Assembly (NCBI GenBank): GCA_963818855.1
Contig: CAWFUH010000017.1
Span: forward strand, 911,534-975,533
Direction of reading: 5' to 3'
From: Bog-159 sp963818855
GTDB lineage: Bacteria; Acidobacteriota; Terriglobia; Bryobacterales; Bryobacteraceae
Length of the DNA: 64,000 bases
The notes beneath the pieces are model-generated. The model searched no databases. It was given only the letters and a program-made list of their open reading frames with translations, and had not been told where the DNA came from. This document shows, piece after piece, positions 9,413-17,978 of the stretch; within the stretch, counting starts at the first letter, position 1, and every line of letters begins with the position of its first letter. A program made the position numbers and the translations under genes.

Positions 9413-10531
9413 TCAAATGGTAATTTTCACTTGACGGGAGGGGCGGCCTACGAGGCCGCCGCAGGCCATGGGCCTGCCCCACTTCCTTGATAGCATGGCC
9501 AACAGAGAAAGCGTGAACCCCTGGATGGCTATTTGGGCGGCGATCCACTCGCCATGCTCCTGCATCAGCAGCACATAAGGAAAAGGGACGCAAAGCAGGA
9601 GCGCACCATAGCGTAGCGCCTTTGGAACCGGCAGCCGTAGGGCCAGGGCGCAGGCCGGCAGCAGCAGCAGCCCATCGTAGACGTAGGCGTGATGGCTGAC
9701 GAGCAATCCGCCGGTCACTGCGGCGGTGGCTCCTATGGCGAGTGGGGAACGCCGTGCGACGATCCAGACCGCGGCCAGTGCGAGGAACGCCAGCACGGCC
9801 TCGAGAGGGCCCCCATATGGCAGCGCGTGCGTCAGTCCGCAGAGATTGGGCATCTTGGCGGGTGACGGGCTGAAATCGGAAATTGCCGCCAGCCGCAGCA
9901 GTCGCGCCGGCCAATCGCGCCCCTCCGCGGCGAACGAAATTGCCAATTGGACCGCGCCGCCCGCACATCCGCCGGCCAATGCGCCCCACCTGCGCCGGGC
10001 CAGCAGGAACACCGGAATTCCGAGCGCCAGATGGAACTTGGCGGCGCACAACGAGAAGACCAGGCCAGCCGCGAAATCCCGCTTGGACTGCAACAGGCGG
10101 AGTCCCACGGTGATGCAAAACAGAAAGAGCCCGGTATCCTGACCGGTCGAAAGCAGGATGGCCGCCGGGCACGACCAGCACAGCATCATGATGAGATCCT
10201 GGCGCCGGCGCACCGGCCAGAGCATCGCAAAACCGATCATCGCGGCCAGGTTGATGGCCATCCAGGCGACCCGCGCATACTGGTATGGCAGCGCTGTCAG
10301 GGGCTTGATCAATATCGCATAAACCGGCAAGCGCCCGAAGGGGACGGGGTGTGTTCCGTAGTGCAGCTCCAGTTCCTGTAAGCGATCCCAGTCGTATAGA
10401 TGGCCGCTGCCGGCCAGTTGCGACCCGCAATAGAACTGGTTAAAGTCGGTGGTACGTTCGAAGAGGCTGAACCCCATCCAAAGGCAGACAGTCGCTCCGA
10501 TCAGGCAGGTCAGGCGGAACACAGCACTCAT
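9413..10531 (-). CDS. GT87/DUF2029-like multi-pass membrane glycosyltransferase
   Basis: Start ATG 10529-10531, overlapping the stop of the upstream relic frame as TAATG. About 372 residues with roughly nine hydrophobic segments. The N-terminal loop (RTTDFNQFYCGSQLAGSGHLYDW) holds the acidic DFNQFY motif, followed by FGRLPVYAILIKPLTALPYQ, a pattern typical of DUF2029/GT87 polyprenyl-phosphate-mannose-dependent mannosyltransferases. It is a clear paralogue of the gene at 15645-16742: shared motifs include STGQD/SNGQD, LCAAKFHL, MPNL(C/H)GL and GGLLVS(H/R)HAY. The final codons run into a palindrome array (9441-9482), so the C-terminus GRPSRQVKITI is probably repeat-derived. Donor and acceptor sugars are unknown. 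Confidence 0.75.
   Translation of the reverse strand: MSAVFRLTCLIGATVCLWMGFSLFERTTDFNQFYCGSQLAGSGHLYDWDRLQELELHYGTHPVPFGRLPVYAILIKPLTALPYQYARVAWMAINLAAMIGFAMLWPVRRRQDLIMMLCWSCPAAILLSTGQDTGLFLFCITVGLRLLQSKRDFAAGLVFSLCAAKFHLALGIPVFLLARRRWGALAGGCAGGAVQLAISFAAEGRDWPARLLRLAAISDFSPSPAKMPNLCGLTHALPYGGPLEAVLAFLALAAVWIVARRSPLAIGATAAVTGGLLVSHHAYVYDGLLLLPACALALRLPVPKALRYGALLLCVPFPYVLLMQEHGEWIAAQIAIQGFTLSLLAMLSRKWGRPMACGGLVGRPSRQVKITI
9441..9482. repeat. Two-hairpin palindrome array ending CCCCAC
   Basis: Two palindromes in tandem: GGCGGCCTACGAGGCCGCC and GCAGGCCATGGGCCTGC, followed by CCCCAC. The same layout with different stem sequences occurs at 21269-21310 and 41708-41797. It overlaps the 3' codons of the GT87-like gene. 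Confidence 0.7.
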
Positions 10532-11480
10532 TATCCCGGCAAGCACTGGGCTTCCGCATGCTCCCGTTTGTTAACGACAGTGCACGGGGGGATCCGGAAT
10601 AGGCGGGATTCGAGCCAAACCGATGCGGCTGCGGTGCCGAAGAGCAGGCTCCAGACGGACAGTCCGCTTGTCCCGAGCAGCGGCGCCGGCAGGCGGAGAT
10701 AGATCAGCCGCCCCACGACCGATACCGCGCCCGCCGCGACGGAAGCGATCCGCGCCGGGTGGCGCCAGGGCTCGCCGGACGCGGCCAGCCCCTGAGCGGC
10801 CAGCGCGAAAGGCACGGCCACGAACAGGTCTACCAGTGCGCGCCGCCGATGGGTCCGCCAGCGCGGCGAGGGGGGGCGAAAGGCGGCACGCCAGCCGCTG
10901 GAGGCGCGTACGGAAATCGCGGCCCGAAGGTATGCACCAGTCCTACCGCGGGATAAAAGTTGTAGGCCCTCCCGCGGCGCTCACCATGAATGCGGCCAGG
11001 ATGCGCGACGTCTGCCGGCAGCGTCCGCTCCGGTCCATATTGCCTCCGCTCCGCGTCCTGGTGCGTCCGCTCCGCGTCATGGCAAAAACGATGGCTATCG
11101 CCAAAGGAAGCCCTTCGTAAGCAAAATAGCAGACCTTGCGAAGGGCGCCCAGGCGTGCCAAGCGTTGGCCCATGAGGAAGCTCGGCTGGACGCACGGTTG
11201 TTCATCAAATGCATATAAAAATAGATCGTAGATCTTTGGGTGCGTGACAGTTGTGGCTGCCATGGAGAAGCCCGAAACGATTGGAAGAGTGGGGAACCAA
11301 AGTCAGACTTTCCAGACCCCTAAGCCCAGGAAGGCGAGGGACGCGTCCAGCACTTCCCTGCCCTCGATGACGGCGTCGATCGCCGCAAAAACGGCGCCAA
11401 ACAACAGCGTGCCAGCCAGGCTCAGGACCTTAAGCCGGGTCCAGAGATAGATGGCGAGCACACCAACAACAGCCTATTTA
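10531..11480 (-). pseudogene. Decayed PAP2-type membrane protein relic
   Basis: Fragments in different frames resemble the intact PAP2 gene at 11903-13141. Upstream, about 11300-11480 encodes a hydrophobic helix and AVIEGREVLDASLAFLGL. Positions 10943-11263 encode KIYDLFLYAFDEQPCVQPSF, matching KLDYFLYAFDGSLGFEPSF of the intact gene. Positions 10531-10830 encode VDLFVAVPFALA, matching IDLVVAVPYSLA, followed by hydrophobic sequence. The central part with the PSLH motif is not intact, and stops and frameshifts separate the blocks. The last frame still ends TAATG onto the GT87-like gene. I read this as one dead gene, possibly with a residual translated C-terminal fragment of 96 residues. Confidence 0.6.
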
Positions 11481-11488
11481 AGATAGGG

Positions 11489-11584
11489 TTACGTCGCAAT
11501 TTGAAAGTGGAGCATTACTCCAGCGAGGAAAGCGAAGAATCCGGCGGCAGCGATCAGCTTGCCTACCAAACGAAGGGGCGCCAC
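11489..11584 (-). CDS. Possible 31-residue single-pass membrane protein
   Basis: A GTG-initiated frame (GTG at 11582-11584) encodes a basic start (RLVGK) then one hydrophobic helix (LIAAAGFFAFLAGVMLHF). No ribosome site is visible, so translation is doubtful. It is listed because two better-supported tiny membrane proteins lie nearby (11627-11803 and 13150-13242). Confidence 0.3.
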   Translation of the reverse strand: MAPLRLVGKLIAAAGFFAFLAGVMLHFQIAT

Positions 11585-11626
11585 TCATTGATGATCGGCA
11601 GAATCGGCGCCGGCGATCACCCGCGG

Positions 11627-11803
11627 TTATCTGACGGTCAAGAAGCTGGCCGAGGACAGCATCAGCAGGGCTACTAGAATGGCGTCGACCACGACCCGCC
11701 CCCAGGGAATCGTTTTCCAATGCGTCCTGGTGGCTTGGCTTAGGGTCTCTAGCGCCGACGGCATCTGGTCGAGCCCGTAATCCGCGGCGGTTCCATCGTG
11801 CAT
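11627..11803 (-). CDS. 58-residue single-pass membrane protein
   Basis: The ATG at 11801-11803 has a strong Shine-Dalgarno (GGAAGGAGG) seven bases upstream, which fixes the start although the frame is open further. The N-terminal 35 residues are polar (MHDGTAADYGLDQMPSALET), then WKTIPWGRVVVDAI leads into one membrane helix (VVVDAILVALLMLSSASFL). The WGR--VDA-L pattern resembles WKRLGVDALLLL in the tiny protein at 13150-13242, suggesting a small family. It is divergent from the PAP2 gene. Function unknown; a regulatory or assembly peptide for neighbouring membrane enzymes is only a guess. Confidence 0.55.
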   Translation of the reverse strand: MHDGTAADYGLDQMPSALETLSQATRTHWKTIPWGRVVVDAILVALLMLSSASFLTVR

Positions 11804-11902
11804 GGGGGCCTCCTTCCGTATTATGCAGGCGGACAGCCAGCGGCGTCTGTACTGCATTTGGTTAGCTATCGGCCGCGGCAGCAGGAAACCGCCTGGAGTC
11901 GA

Positions 11903-13141
11903 ATGCGATACTGGGGTTCTGCAGCGGACATGCACGCCATCGGCATCATAGAGGCCAAGCCAAAATCTGTCAGTCCGGAAACCGTGCTGAAACGAATCGG
12001 CGTCGGCGCATTGGTGCTGGTTCCGCTGCTGATTGCCTGGCGCGTCGGATACGATTCGTTTGTAGACCGGGCCATCCATTTCAATATCATTTCGGGAATG
12101 GGAATGTGGGGTACGTTCGTGGTGCATATGGCCACGCGCCCCAGCCGTAAAGAGATCGGCGCCACGCTGGCGCTGGGGCTGTGCATCCGCCTGCTCTACG
12201 CCGGCGCGACGGGTGACAGCGGTTATTCGGGCGGGGTCTGGATCGCCGCGGGCACGTACCTGGGACTGGCGAGTATCATGGTGCTGCTGATCGAGGCGAT
12301 GCGGGTGAAGACCGCGCGGCGTGTCTTGCTCTTGCGCACTCTGGGCGTGATTGCCGCATTCAACTACCTGGGATTTTGTGCGATTTTTCTCCTATCATTT
12401 ACCAAACTCGCGCTGCCGCATAAACTGGACTATTTCCTGTACGCGTTTGACGGATCGCTCGGGTTTGAGCCTAGCTTTGTGGCCGGCAAGCTGGTGCGGG
12501 CGGTGCCGCCGCTCGATTGGCTGACCGCAATGGTCTATAACGGCCTGGGCTTGTGGTTCTGCATCGTTTATGCCGCGCATACCGGGGCACATGGCAAACA
12601 CCGGATCAACATCCTGATTCTTCTGATCGCCGATGTTTTTGTCGGCGTGGCGCTCTACTTCGTTTTTCCGGCGGCCGGTCCGAGGTACGCATTTCCCGCG
12701 TTCCCGAATCTGCCCGCGGGGGTGCGCGCCGGAGCCGTTCGATTTGAAGGCATTCCCAACGCCATGCCGTCTCTGCATATGGCCGGCACGCTCATGGTTT
12801 TTTGGCTGTCGCGTCCATGGCCGCGCCTGCGGATGTTCACGGGCGGAATTTGTGCTGTGACCGCGCTGGCTACCATGAGCATGGGTGAGCACTACTTTAT
12901 CGATTTAGTGGTTGCGGTACCTTATTCGCTGGCTATTTTTGCGCTGGCGGCAAATGCGCCCGATCGGAGATTCCCACTGGCGGTGGGTGCAGGGATGGTT
13001 TTCATCTGGCTGGCCGTGCTGCGGTATGGGAATTTGCATGCGGCGGTTTCGTGGGGGCTGGTGATTGTGACGCTGGCGATATGTTTGAAGGTGCAGCGGC
13101 GATTTGCCGGCGGGATTTGGGATTTGGCGGAGGCGGGCTGA
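11903..13141 (+). CDS. PAP2-family (inositolphosphotransferase-like) membrane protein
   Basis: About 412 residues with many hydrophobic segments. The ATG at 11903 is chosen for the GGAG just upstream; the next in-frame ATG is at 11930. The PAP2 lipid phosphatase/transferase motifs are visible: PNAMPSLHMAG (second motif, with S and H) and MGEHYFIDLVVAVP (third motif, with H and D). The preceding FPAAGPRYAFP segment is typical of the PAP2_3/AUR1 (inositol phosphorylceramide synthase-like) branch rather than of soluble acid phosphatases. It would act on phospholipid or polyprenyl phosphate at the membrane. It stands beside a decayed paralogue (10531-11480) and a cluster of sugar-transfer genes, so a role in lipid-linked glycan metabolism is plausible. 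Confidence 0.8.
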   Translation: MRYWGSAADMHAIGIIEAKPKSVSPETVLKRIGVGALVLVPLLIAWRVGYDSFVDRAIHFNIISGMGMWGTFVVHMATRPSRKEIGATLALGLCIRLLYAGATGDSGYSGGVWIAAGTYLGLASIMVLLIEAMRVKTARRVLLLRTLGVIAAFNYLGFCAIFLLSFTKLALPHKLDYFLYAFDGSLGFEPSFVAGKLVRAVPPLDWLTAMVYNGLGLWFCIVYAAHTGAHGKHRINILILLIADVFVGVALYFVFPAAGPRYAFPAFPNLPAGVRAGAVRFEGIPNAMPSLHMAGTLMVFWLSRPWPRLRMFTGGICAVTALATMSMGEHYFIDLVVAVPYSLAIFALAANAPDRRFPLAVGAGMVFIWLAVLRYGNLHAAVSWGLVIVTLAICLKVQRRFAGGIWDLAEAG

Positions 13142-13149
13142 GGGCCTGC

Positions 13150-13242
13150 CTAACGGAGCAGCATGCTGGACGCAATTGCCATGAAACCTAAGAGCAGCAG
13201 CGCATCTACACCCAACCGCTTCCACTGAATCGATTTCGTCAT
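13150..13242 (-). CDS. 30-residue single-pass membrane protein
   Basis: ATG at 13240-13242 with a strong ribosome site (GGAGGAT) about ten bases upstream. The product has a short basic start (MTKSIQWKR) and one hydrophobic helix (VDALLLLGFMAIASSML) ending in R. The spacing of seven bases from the upstream frame (ending 13249) suggests it is the last gene of that operon. It resembles the C-terminal half of the 58-residue protein at 11627-11803. No function is known. Confidence 0.55.
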   Translation of the reverse strand: MTKSIQWKRLGVDALLLLGFMAIASSMLLR

Positions 13243-13248
13243 GGCGAA

Positions 13249-14690
13249 TTATCCTCCGCCGAGAACTGTGGGGCGGAGCGTAGTTCCGGCGCGTAGAGAC
13301 GCCACACAGATACGTGTGCTCGACGGCGCGCAGAGATCGATGTTGTATAAAGGCAGATCTCGCGTTTTCACCACATACCCGCCGGTCTGGATGCTCCAGG
13401 ATTCGTCGTACCGGGAGACCACAAACCGGTTCTCCTGATTGGCGCGCACACGGAACTGAGCCGTGGATGGCTCATAGTTGGCGTAGCTGAAACACCGGCC
13501 CACACAAATGCGGTCGACCAGGTGCGCCAGCGGGTTTACGCGGCTGGCTGGATCCGCCAGCACGCTCACCACGCGTTGGCCGGGCGGGAGTTGCTCCACG
13601 GCCTGCTCCATTTGCGTTTCCACCGCGTTGAGCGCGCGCTCGTCACGATACGACAAAGCCGAAGAATACCAGCGCAATCGCCGCCATGGCTGCCGACCAG
13701 CGGTTTGGGCAGCCGCACCGCAGCGGCCAGCGCGCAGAATAACACTGCGCCGGCCAGGGACATGCGCTCAGCCAGGAACATCAGCCCGTGGCGGAAGCCG
13801 GGCAACAGCACGCCATCCGGCAGCAGCACCATCGCCGCGGCGCTCAGCAGGCAGAGTTGAAAGCGGGTGTCGAGCACCGTGCGCAGGGCGCCGCGGCTGG
13901 CGATGATGCGTTCGAAGCACACCACCCACACGGCCAGTACGGCAATGGCAATGCCGATGTAGCTTCGCCCATAGATCCAAACCTGGTCCGCTCCGGTCAT
14001 GGCCATGAACTGGCTTGGCCCCCGGCTGGTGGCGAAGTTCGACCCAAGAATCGCTCCTGCGAGGGCCAGTGCCACCATGGCCGCAGCCAGGAGCCACAAA
14101 CGCCGCCGCGGCGCCAGAGCTTGCGCGGCACGCCCGTAAACGAGCACGCCCAGAGCCCAGAGCACCGGCAAGGCGTGCGCTACAAATGCGAGAGCCAACA
14201 GGGCTGCCGCGCCGGCCATCGCCCAACGCTCCCGGCGGCGAAAAGACGCCAGCGCGCCGAAACACAGGCCCAGCGATATATAAAAGTTAAACAGGCCCAT
14301 GTGGAAGACCCAGCCATACGCCAACATGGCCAGGCAAGGCGCCCAGCGCCAGGGCGCCGTAGCGGGCCGGACGCGCGAGCTGGACCACACGTAGACAAAC
14401 GCGCCCCAAAAGAAGATCAGCACGGCCAGCGAGACCGCGATGCGCTCCGCCGCGGCCGGGCCCCACGCGCGCATCAGGCCGCTGAGCATCAAGTCGAATA
14501 AAACGTTGTTGGATTGCGCGGCCAGGGTCAGCCCGGGCGCTTGCCCGCGGGCGATCAATTGGGCCAGCCAGGCGTTGTAAAGGTGACTCGACAGATCGCC
14601 GGCCTGGATGCGCGGCTGCCAGAAACAGGGCACCAACAGCAGCCCGGACAGGCCGATTACGCAACTGGACGGCCGAACACTCGCATTCAC
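13249..14690 (-). pseudogene. Multi-pass membrane protein (glycosyltransferase-like) broken by two frame changes
   Basis: The first frame (GTG start 14688-14690, overlapping the upstream TGA as GTGA) encodes about nine hydrophobic segments, with motifs GDLSSHLYNAWLAQL near the start and FNFYISLGLCFG, like uncharacterised GT-C-type proteins. Around 13690 the membrane helix AAMAAIALVFFGFVVS continues in a second frame. After about 13655 a third frame carries YRDERALNAVETQMEQ and the soluble C-terminal domain (LPPGQRVVSVLADP ... DRICVGRCFSYANYEPS) to 13249. All three parts look conserved, so the gene was recently intact or the sequence has two small errors here. The operon continues to the 30-residue gene. 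Confidence 0.6.
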
Positions 14691-15655
14691 ACCCGTTCTC
14701 TCCGCAACCCTCGCAGCTCCATTATGAGTTCAAAGCGGGCCTCTACGGAATCCGGCTTTTCGCCTATTTGCTGAATATTTTCCTCTGCTATTCCTTCTAA
14801 GCCTCCGGCCATCGTGAGGTAAGCGATGCGCGACGGCTCGATCTGCATGATGCGGCAGCAGGTGGCGTCCACCGCAATGGGGTCGTGCCCGGTTACGATG
14901 ACGCCCGCGGGCTTGGGCTGTCCTTGTATAGGCCCGTTGCCGTCCATACCCACGATTCCGTCCACAATGGCGAAGTGCCGGGGAAACAGCGAATGCAAGT
15001 CGGCGATCGACTGGTGGATGCCGGCCCAGTGCAGCACGTTCTTAGGCCACCCGTAGACTCCGCCGGGAACGATGCCGAACAGGTTTTTCATGGACAGGGT
15101 GGCGCCGGCCCAATGGTGCGTTTTCATCTTGGGCATGGAGACCAGCAGATCGGTCGAAAGCACCGTATGCGGCAGGTAAAGCGAGCGCAGGCGGGACACT
15201 GGATGCGGCAATTCCACGGGCGATACTTCGTCCAGATTCAGGTCCGTAAACAGGTCTTCGAAATGGGGAATGGTGCGGAAGTATCCGGCGGCGTCGGCCA
15301 GGTCGAGCGTGCCGCGGCGATGGCCGGGGCCCTCGGCGATGGCCACCGATGCGCCCAGCGCGCGGAAGGCTTCGAGCGCCGCATGCACCAGCATGGGGTG
15401 TGTGTTGATGGTGCTTTCGGGCTCGAACTCCACCAGGTTGGGCTTCAGCAGCACGCGGCGTCCGCGCACGTTAAGCTGGTGCGCGGCCAGCACCCGGCGC
15501 ATGGTGTCGTAAAGATCCTGCGAGTAGGCAGCGGCACGCGTGATATTGACCAGCGCACGAGGGCGCGGCGTGCGCGCACGGCTGCAGGCGGCCAGACCCA
15601 GCGCCGCCGGAGCGAGCGTGGTTCCGAGGAGAAAATCGCGGCGGCTAGACGGCAT
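14687..15655 (-). CDS. Tat-exported DUF362 protein
   Basis: 322 residues. The N-terminus has a twin-arginine signal (SSRRDFLLGTTLAPAALGLAAC) that also includes a possible lipobox-like LAAC. The body matches DUF362 proteins: VLLKPNLVEFEPESTINTHP near residue 80, VSMPKMKTHHWAGATLSMKN near 170, and DGIVGMDGNGP and DATCCRIM further on. Family members are often found with ferredoxin domains, but none is present here, and the biochemical role is not established. It overlaps the GT87-like gene upstream by 11 bases and the membrane protein downstream by 4 bases, so all are one operon. Confidence 0.8.
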   Translation of the reverse strand: MPSSRRDFLLGTTLAPAALGLAACSRARTPRPRALVNITRAAAYSQDLYDTMRRVLAAHQLNVRGRRVLLKPNLVEFEPESTINTHPMLVHAALEAFRALGASVAIAEGPGHRRGTLDLADAAGYFRTIPHFEDLFTDLNLDEVSPVELPHPVSRLRSLYLPHTVLSTDLLVSMPKMKTHHWAGATLSMKNLFGIVPGGVYGWPKNVLHWAGIHQSIADLHSLFPRHFAIVDGIVGMDGNGPIQGQPKPAGVIVTGHDPIAVDATCCRIMQIEPSRIAYLTMAGGLEGIAEENIQQIGEKPDSVEARFELIMELRGLRRERV

Positions 15656-16742
15656 GGGCCTCCCGATAAGGCTGCACGGCGGGCAGAGCTGCGACCGCTA
15701 CATAACCCAGAAAAGCGAGTATGGCCAGCCGGGTGATATCGCCGGCAGGGTGACCGGCCAGCACCGCCAGTCCCGAGAGTGGCGCCAGCAGCCAGCCCAG
15801 CAGCAGCAGACCCGCACCGCGGGCGGTGGGCAGCACGATGAGCAATGCAGGCAGCATTAGCGCGCAATCCTGCATATATGCATGCCGGCTGACGAGCAAG
15901 CCGCCGGCTAGAACTGCCGCCAGACCAGTGGGAAAATCCGCGCGCGCGATCACGAAGAGCACTGCCGCGCCTACGCCCAAGGCGGCCAGGATCTCGAGAG
16001 CGTTGGCATGCGGCCAGGCGGTGAACAGGCCGTGCAGATTGGGCATAATGGCGGCGTGTGTCTGCGCCACGGACTCTTCAGCCGCCAAGGTCGCGGCGTA
16101 TTCGAGCGGCCAATGCCACCCCGCCACGGCGAACGAGATCGCCAACAGGGCCGCGGCACCGGCTACAAAGCCCTGCCACAATCGATGCCGCCAGAGCAGC
16201 AGGGGCAGGAACAGGAACAAGTGAAATTTGGCCGCGCATAACGCCAGCACCAGTCCGGTGAGAAACGGGCGCGTGCGGCGAATGCGCAGCGCAATCGAGA
16301 TCCACAGTAACAGCAGCAACAGGTCCTGGCCATTACTCAGCGCCACGATGACGCCGCCGGACCAGCAGCACGCCAGCGCAGCGGCGCGGCGGTCGGGCCA
16401 CAGCCAGACGAATCCGATCACTGCGCCGGTCAGCAGGGCAGCCCACAAGGGCCAAGCCACCTGATAAGGAAGCTGCGCCAGGGGCCAGAAGACCAGCGCC
16501 AGGAATGGCAGGCGGGTGTCCAAAAGATCCGGATGTATGCTTCCGGAAACAGCGCGCTCCGCCTCCAGGACTTGCGTAGCGTTGTAAAGTTGGCGGCGCG
16601 CCATGAGTTGGCCGGAGACATAGGAAACCTGGAAGTCGTTATCGCCGCGCTTCACGCGTTCCCAGATGGGCGGCAGGAAAAGCGTCGCCGCCACCGCCAG
16701 GCCGGCGGCAGCACAAGCTACCGTTTGCCAACTCCTTATCAT
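15645..16742 (-). CDS. GT87/DUF2029-like multi-pass membrane glycosyltransferase, second copy
   Basis: 365 residues with roughly nine hydrophobic helices. The first periplasmic loop contains DNDFQVSYVSGQLMARRQLYN, with the acidic D-D-F motif expected for polyprenyl-phosphate-sugar-dependent transferases, and LDTRLPFLALVFWPLAQLPYQ follows. Motifs SNGQD, LCAAKFHLFLFLP, MPNLHGL and GGLLVSRHAYMQD are shared with the protein at 9413-10531, showing common ancestry. It starts the overlap-linked operon (GT87-like, DUF362, broken membrane protein, tiny membrane protein), preceded by the cyclase-like gene 16 bases upstream. Substrates unknown. Confidence 0.75.
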   Translation of the reverse strand: MIRSWQTVACAAAGLAVAATLFLPPIWERVKRGDNDFQVSYVSGQLMARRQLYNATQVLEAERAVSGSIHPDLLDTRLPFLALVFWPLAQLPYQVAWPLWAALLTGAVIGFVWLWPDRRAAALACCWSGGVIVALSNGQDLLLLLLWISIALRIRRTRPFLTGLVLALCAAKFHLFLFLPLLLWRHRLWQGFVAGAAALLAISFAVAGWHWPLEYAATLAAEESVAQTHAAIMPNLHGLFTAWPHANALEILAALGVGAAVLFVIARADFPTGLAAVLAGGLLVSRHAYMQDCALMLPALLIVLPTARGAGLLLLGWLLAPLSGLAVLAGHPAGDITRLAILAFLGYVAVAALPAVQPYREAHAV

Positions 16743-16758
16743 TTGCCTATTCCAGTGC

Positions 16759-17661
16759 CTATTCCAGAAAGACGTTGCGGCCCTGCTCGGCCGCGGCCGC
16801 GAGCAGAGTCAACACGGTGTCCGGCAAGGTGCGGCAAGGCATGCAAAAAATGGGAGCAGCGGCCGGAACTTGCTGGTGAGCCAGCAAGCCGAGCCGTAAC
16901 CAGGCGGCTCCGCCCGAGGACCGTTGCTCCCGTAAAAAACGCTGTGCCAGGCGAAAGCTATCTCCCAGCTTCGCCGCGTCCGTACCGGCCAACGCCAACA
17001 GAGCCTGCCCGGTGGTCTCCGGGTAGGAATCCGAGTTGTACCCCAGAGAGCGCGCCGCGCCGTGATTCCATCCACCATCGGCGCACCGTCGTGCCAGCAG
17101 GAAAGCCTGCGCGCGAGCGATGCGTTCCCGCAAGTCGCGCGAAGGCTGCCGCCGGCAGCACGCCTGCAATGCCAGAATTCCGAGACAGGTGGGGGTGACC
17201 CACGCGGCCGTGCCAGGAAACCAGGGCCAGCCGTCCAGACCCTGCGCATCTGGAAACTTGCCCTCGCGCAAAAACCAGCCCCAGCGGTAAATCGCCGAAG
17301 ATTCCTTGCCGCTTAAACCGGTGAGCCACTGGACGGCGCGCGCGTGCCTGGCGGGCCCAATGGATTCCGGGGGCAGCAGAGCTACCAAGGCCGTCACCCA
17401 GGTGCTGCGATCGACGGAGCGCCGGGGTTTCCATCCGCCGTCCGCACCCTGCACCGATTCGAGCCAGGCGAGCGCATCCGGTTTCCGCGGCGCGGTGGTG
17501 CGGGTTGCCTGGCAGGCCAGCAACGCATAGACCGTGGGTTCGGTCCACGAGCCGCCTTTGTGATACGGCCAGCCTCCATCCGAATTTTGAGACGCGCGGA
17601 TCGTTTCGAGCGCGCCGTGATCGATTTCCAAAACAGGTAACCTCTTAGTCCGCCACCACAA
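16759..17661 (-). CDS. Prenyltransferase/squalene-cyclase-like repeat protein
   Basis: 300 residues made of alpha/alpha-barrel repeats. Typical QW-like units are visible: SQNSDGGWPYHKGGSWTEPT, VQGADGGWKPR, and RCADGGWNHG, each with the DGGW core, plus YPETTGQALLAL. The DxDD proton-donor motif of true class II cyclases is not seen, and the length is half that of squalene-hopene cyclase, so it is unlikely to be a full terpene cyclase. Stand-alone repeat proteins of this kind are common in acidobacteria and planctomycetes and remain uncharacterised. It precedes the GT87-like/DUF362 operon on the same strand. Confidence 0.75.
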   Translation of the reverse strand: MWWRTKRLPVLEIDHGALETIRASQNSDGGWPYHKGGSWTEPTVYALLACQATRTTAPRKPDALAWLESVQGADGGWKPRRSVDRSTWVTALVALLPPESIGPARHARAVQWLTGLSGKESSAIYRWGWFLREGKFPDAQGLDGWPWFPGTAAWVTPTCLGILALQACCRRQPSRDLRERIARAQAFLLARRCADGGWNHGAARSLGYNSDSYPETTGQALLALAGTDAAKLGDSFRLAQRFLREQRSSGGAAWLRLGLLAHQQVPAAAPIFCMPCRTLPDTVLTLLAAAAEQGRNVFLE

Positions 17662-17700
17662 CGGGGCTGAAGCCCCGTGCCGGCTAAAGCCCGCCCTCCA
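17661..17700. repeat. GGGGCT-AGCCCC palindrome plus GCCGGCTAAAGCCCGCC unit
   Basis: ACGGGGCTGAAGCCCCGT is a palindrome followed by GCCGGCTAAAGCCCGCC-TCCA. The same two-part unit recurs at 38943-38983, so this is a dispersed REP-like repeat. Confidence 0.7.
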
Positions 17701-17813
17701 AAAGCAGCGAGCACGCTGCGAAGATTTGAGGCAGTTGTAAAAGGCGCGGCGGCGCTACGGGTAAGCGCCGCGCCGCGCCACATGCCTTGCGAGCCAATAA
17801 CTACAGGGGGCAA

Positions 17814-17912
17814 CTACCGTACAACTTTGCGGCGCCGGCGGCGCTGCAAGAGCAGCAATAGGACTACGCCAGCCGCAACCCAGATCAGAACCTGCATCAT
17901 GGTGCTATTCAT
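17814..17912 (-). CDS. 32-residue membrane protein at the end of the tad operon
   Basis: ATG at 17910-17912 with a textbook ribosome site (AAGGAG) eleven bases upstream. The product has a short polar start (MNSTMMQ), one hydrophobic helix (VLIWVAAGVVLLLLL) and a strongly basic tail (QRRRRRKVVR). It follows tadC by 66 bases on the same strand. The strong ribosome site and bipartite design argue for a real small protein, perhaps a tad-associated membrane peptide; no function is known. Confidence 0.6.
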   Translation of the reverse strand: MNSTMMQVLIWVAAGVVLLLLLQRRRRRKVVR

Positions 17913-17978
17913 GACCTTGTCTCCTTTCTTAAGAGTGACTCGAACTTCAAAACTTGTTTGCTTCGGCCGCTTTCCGGC

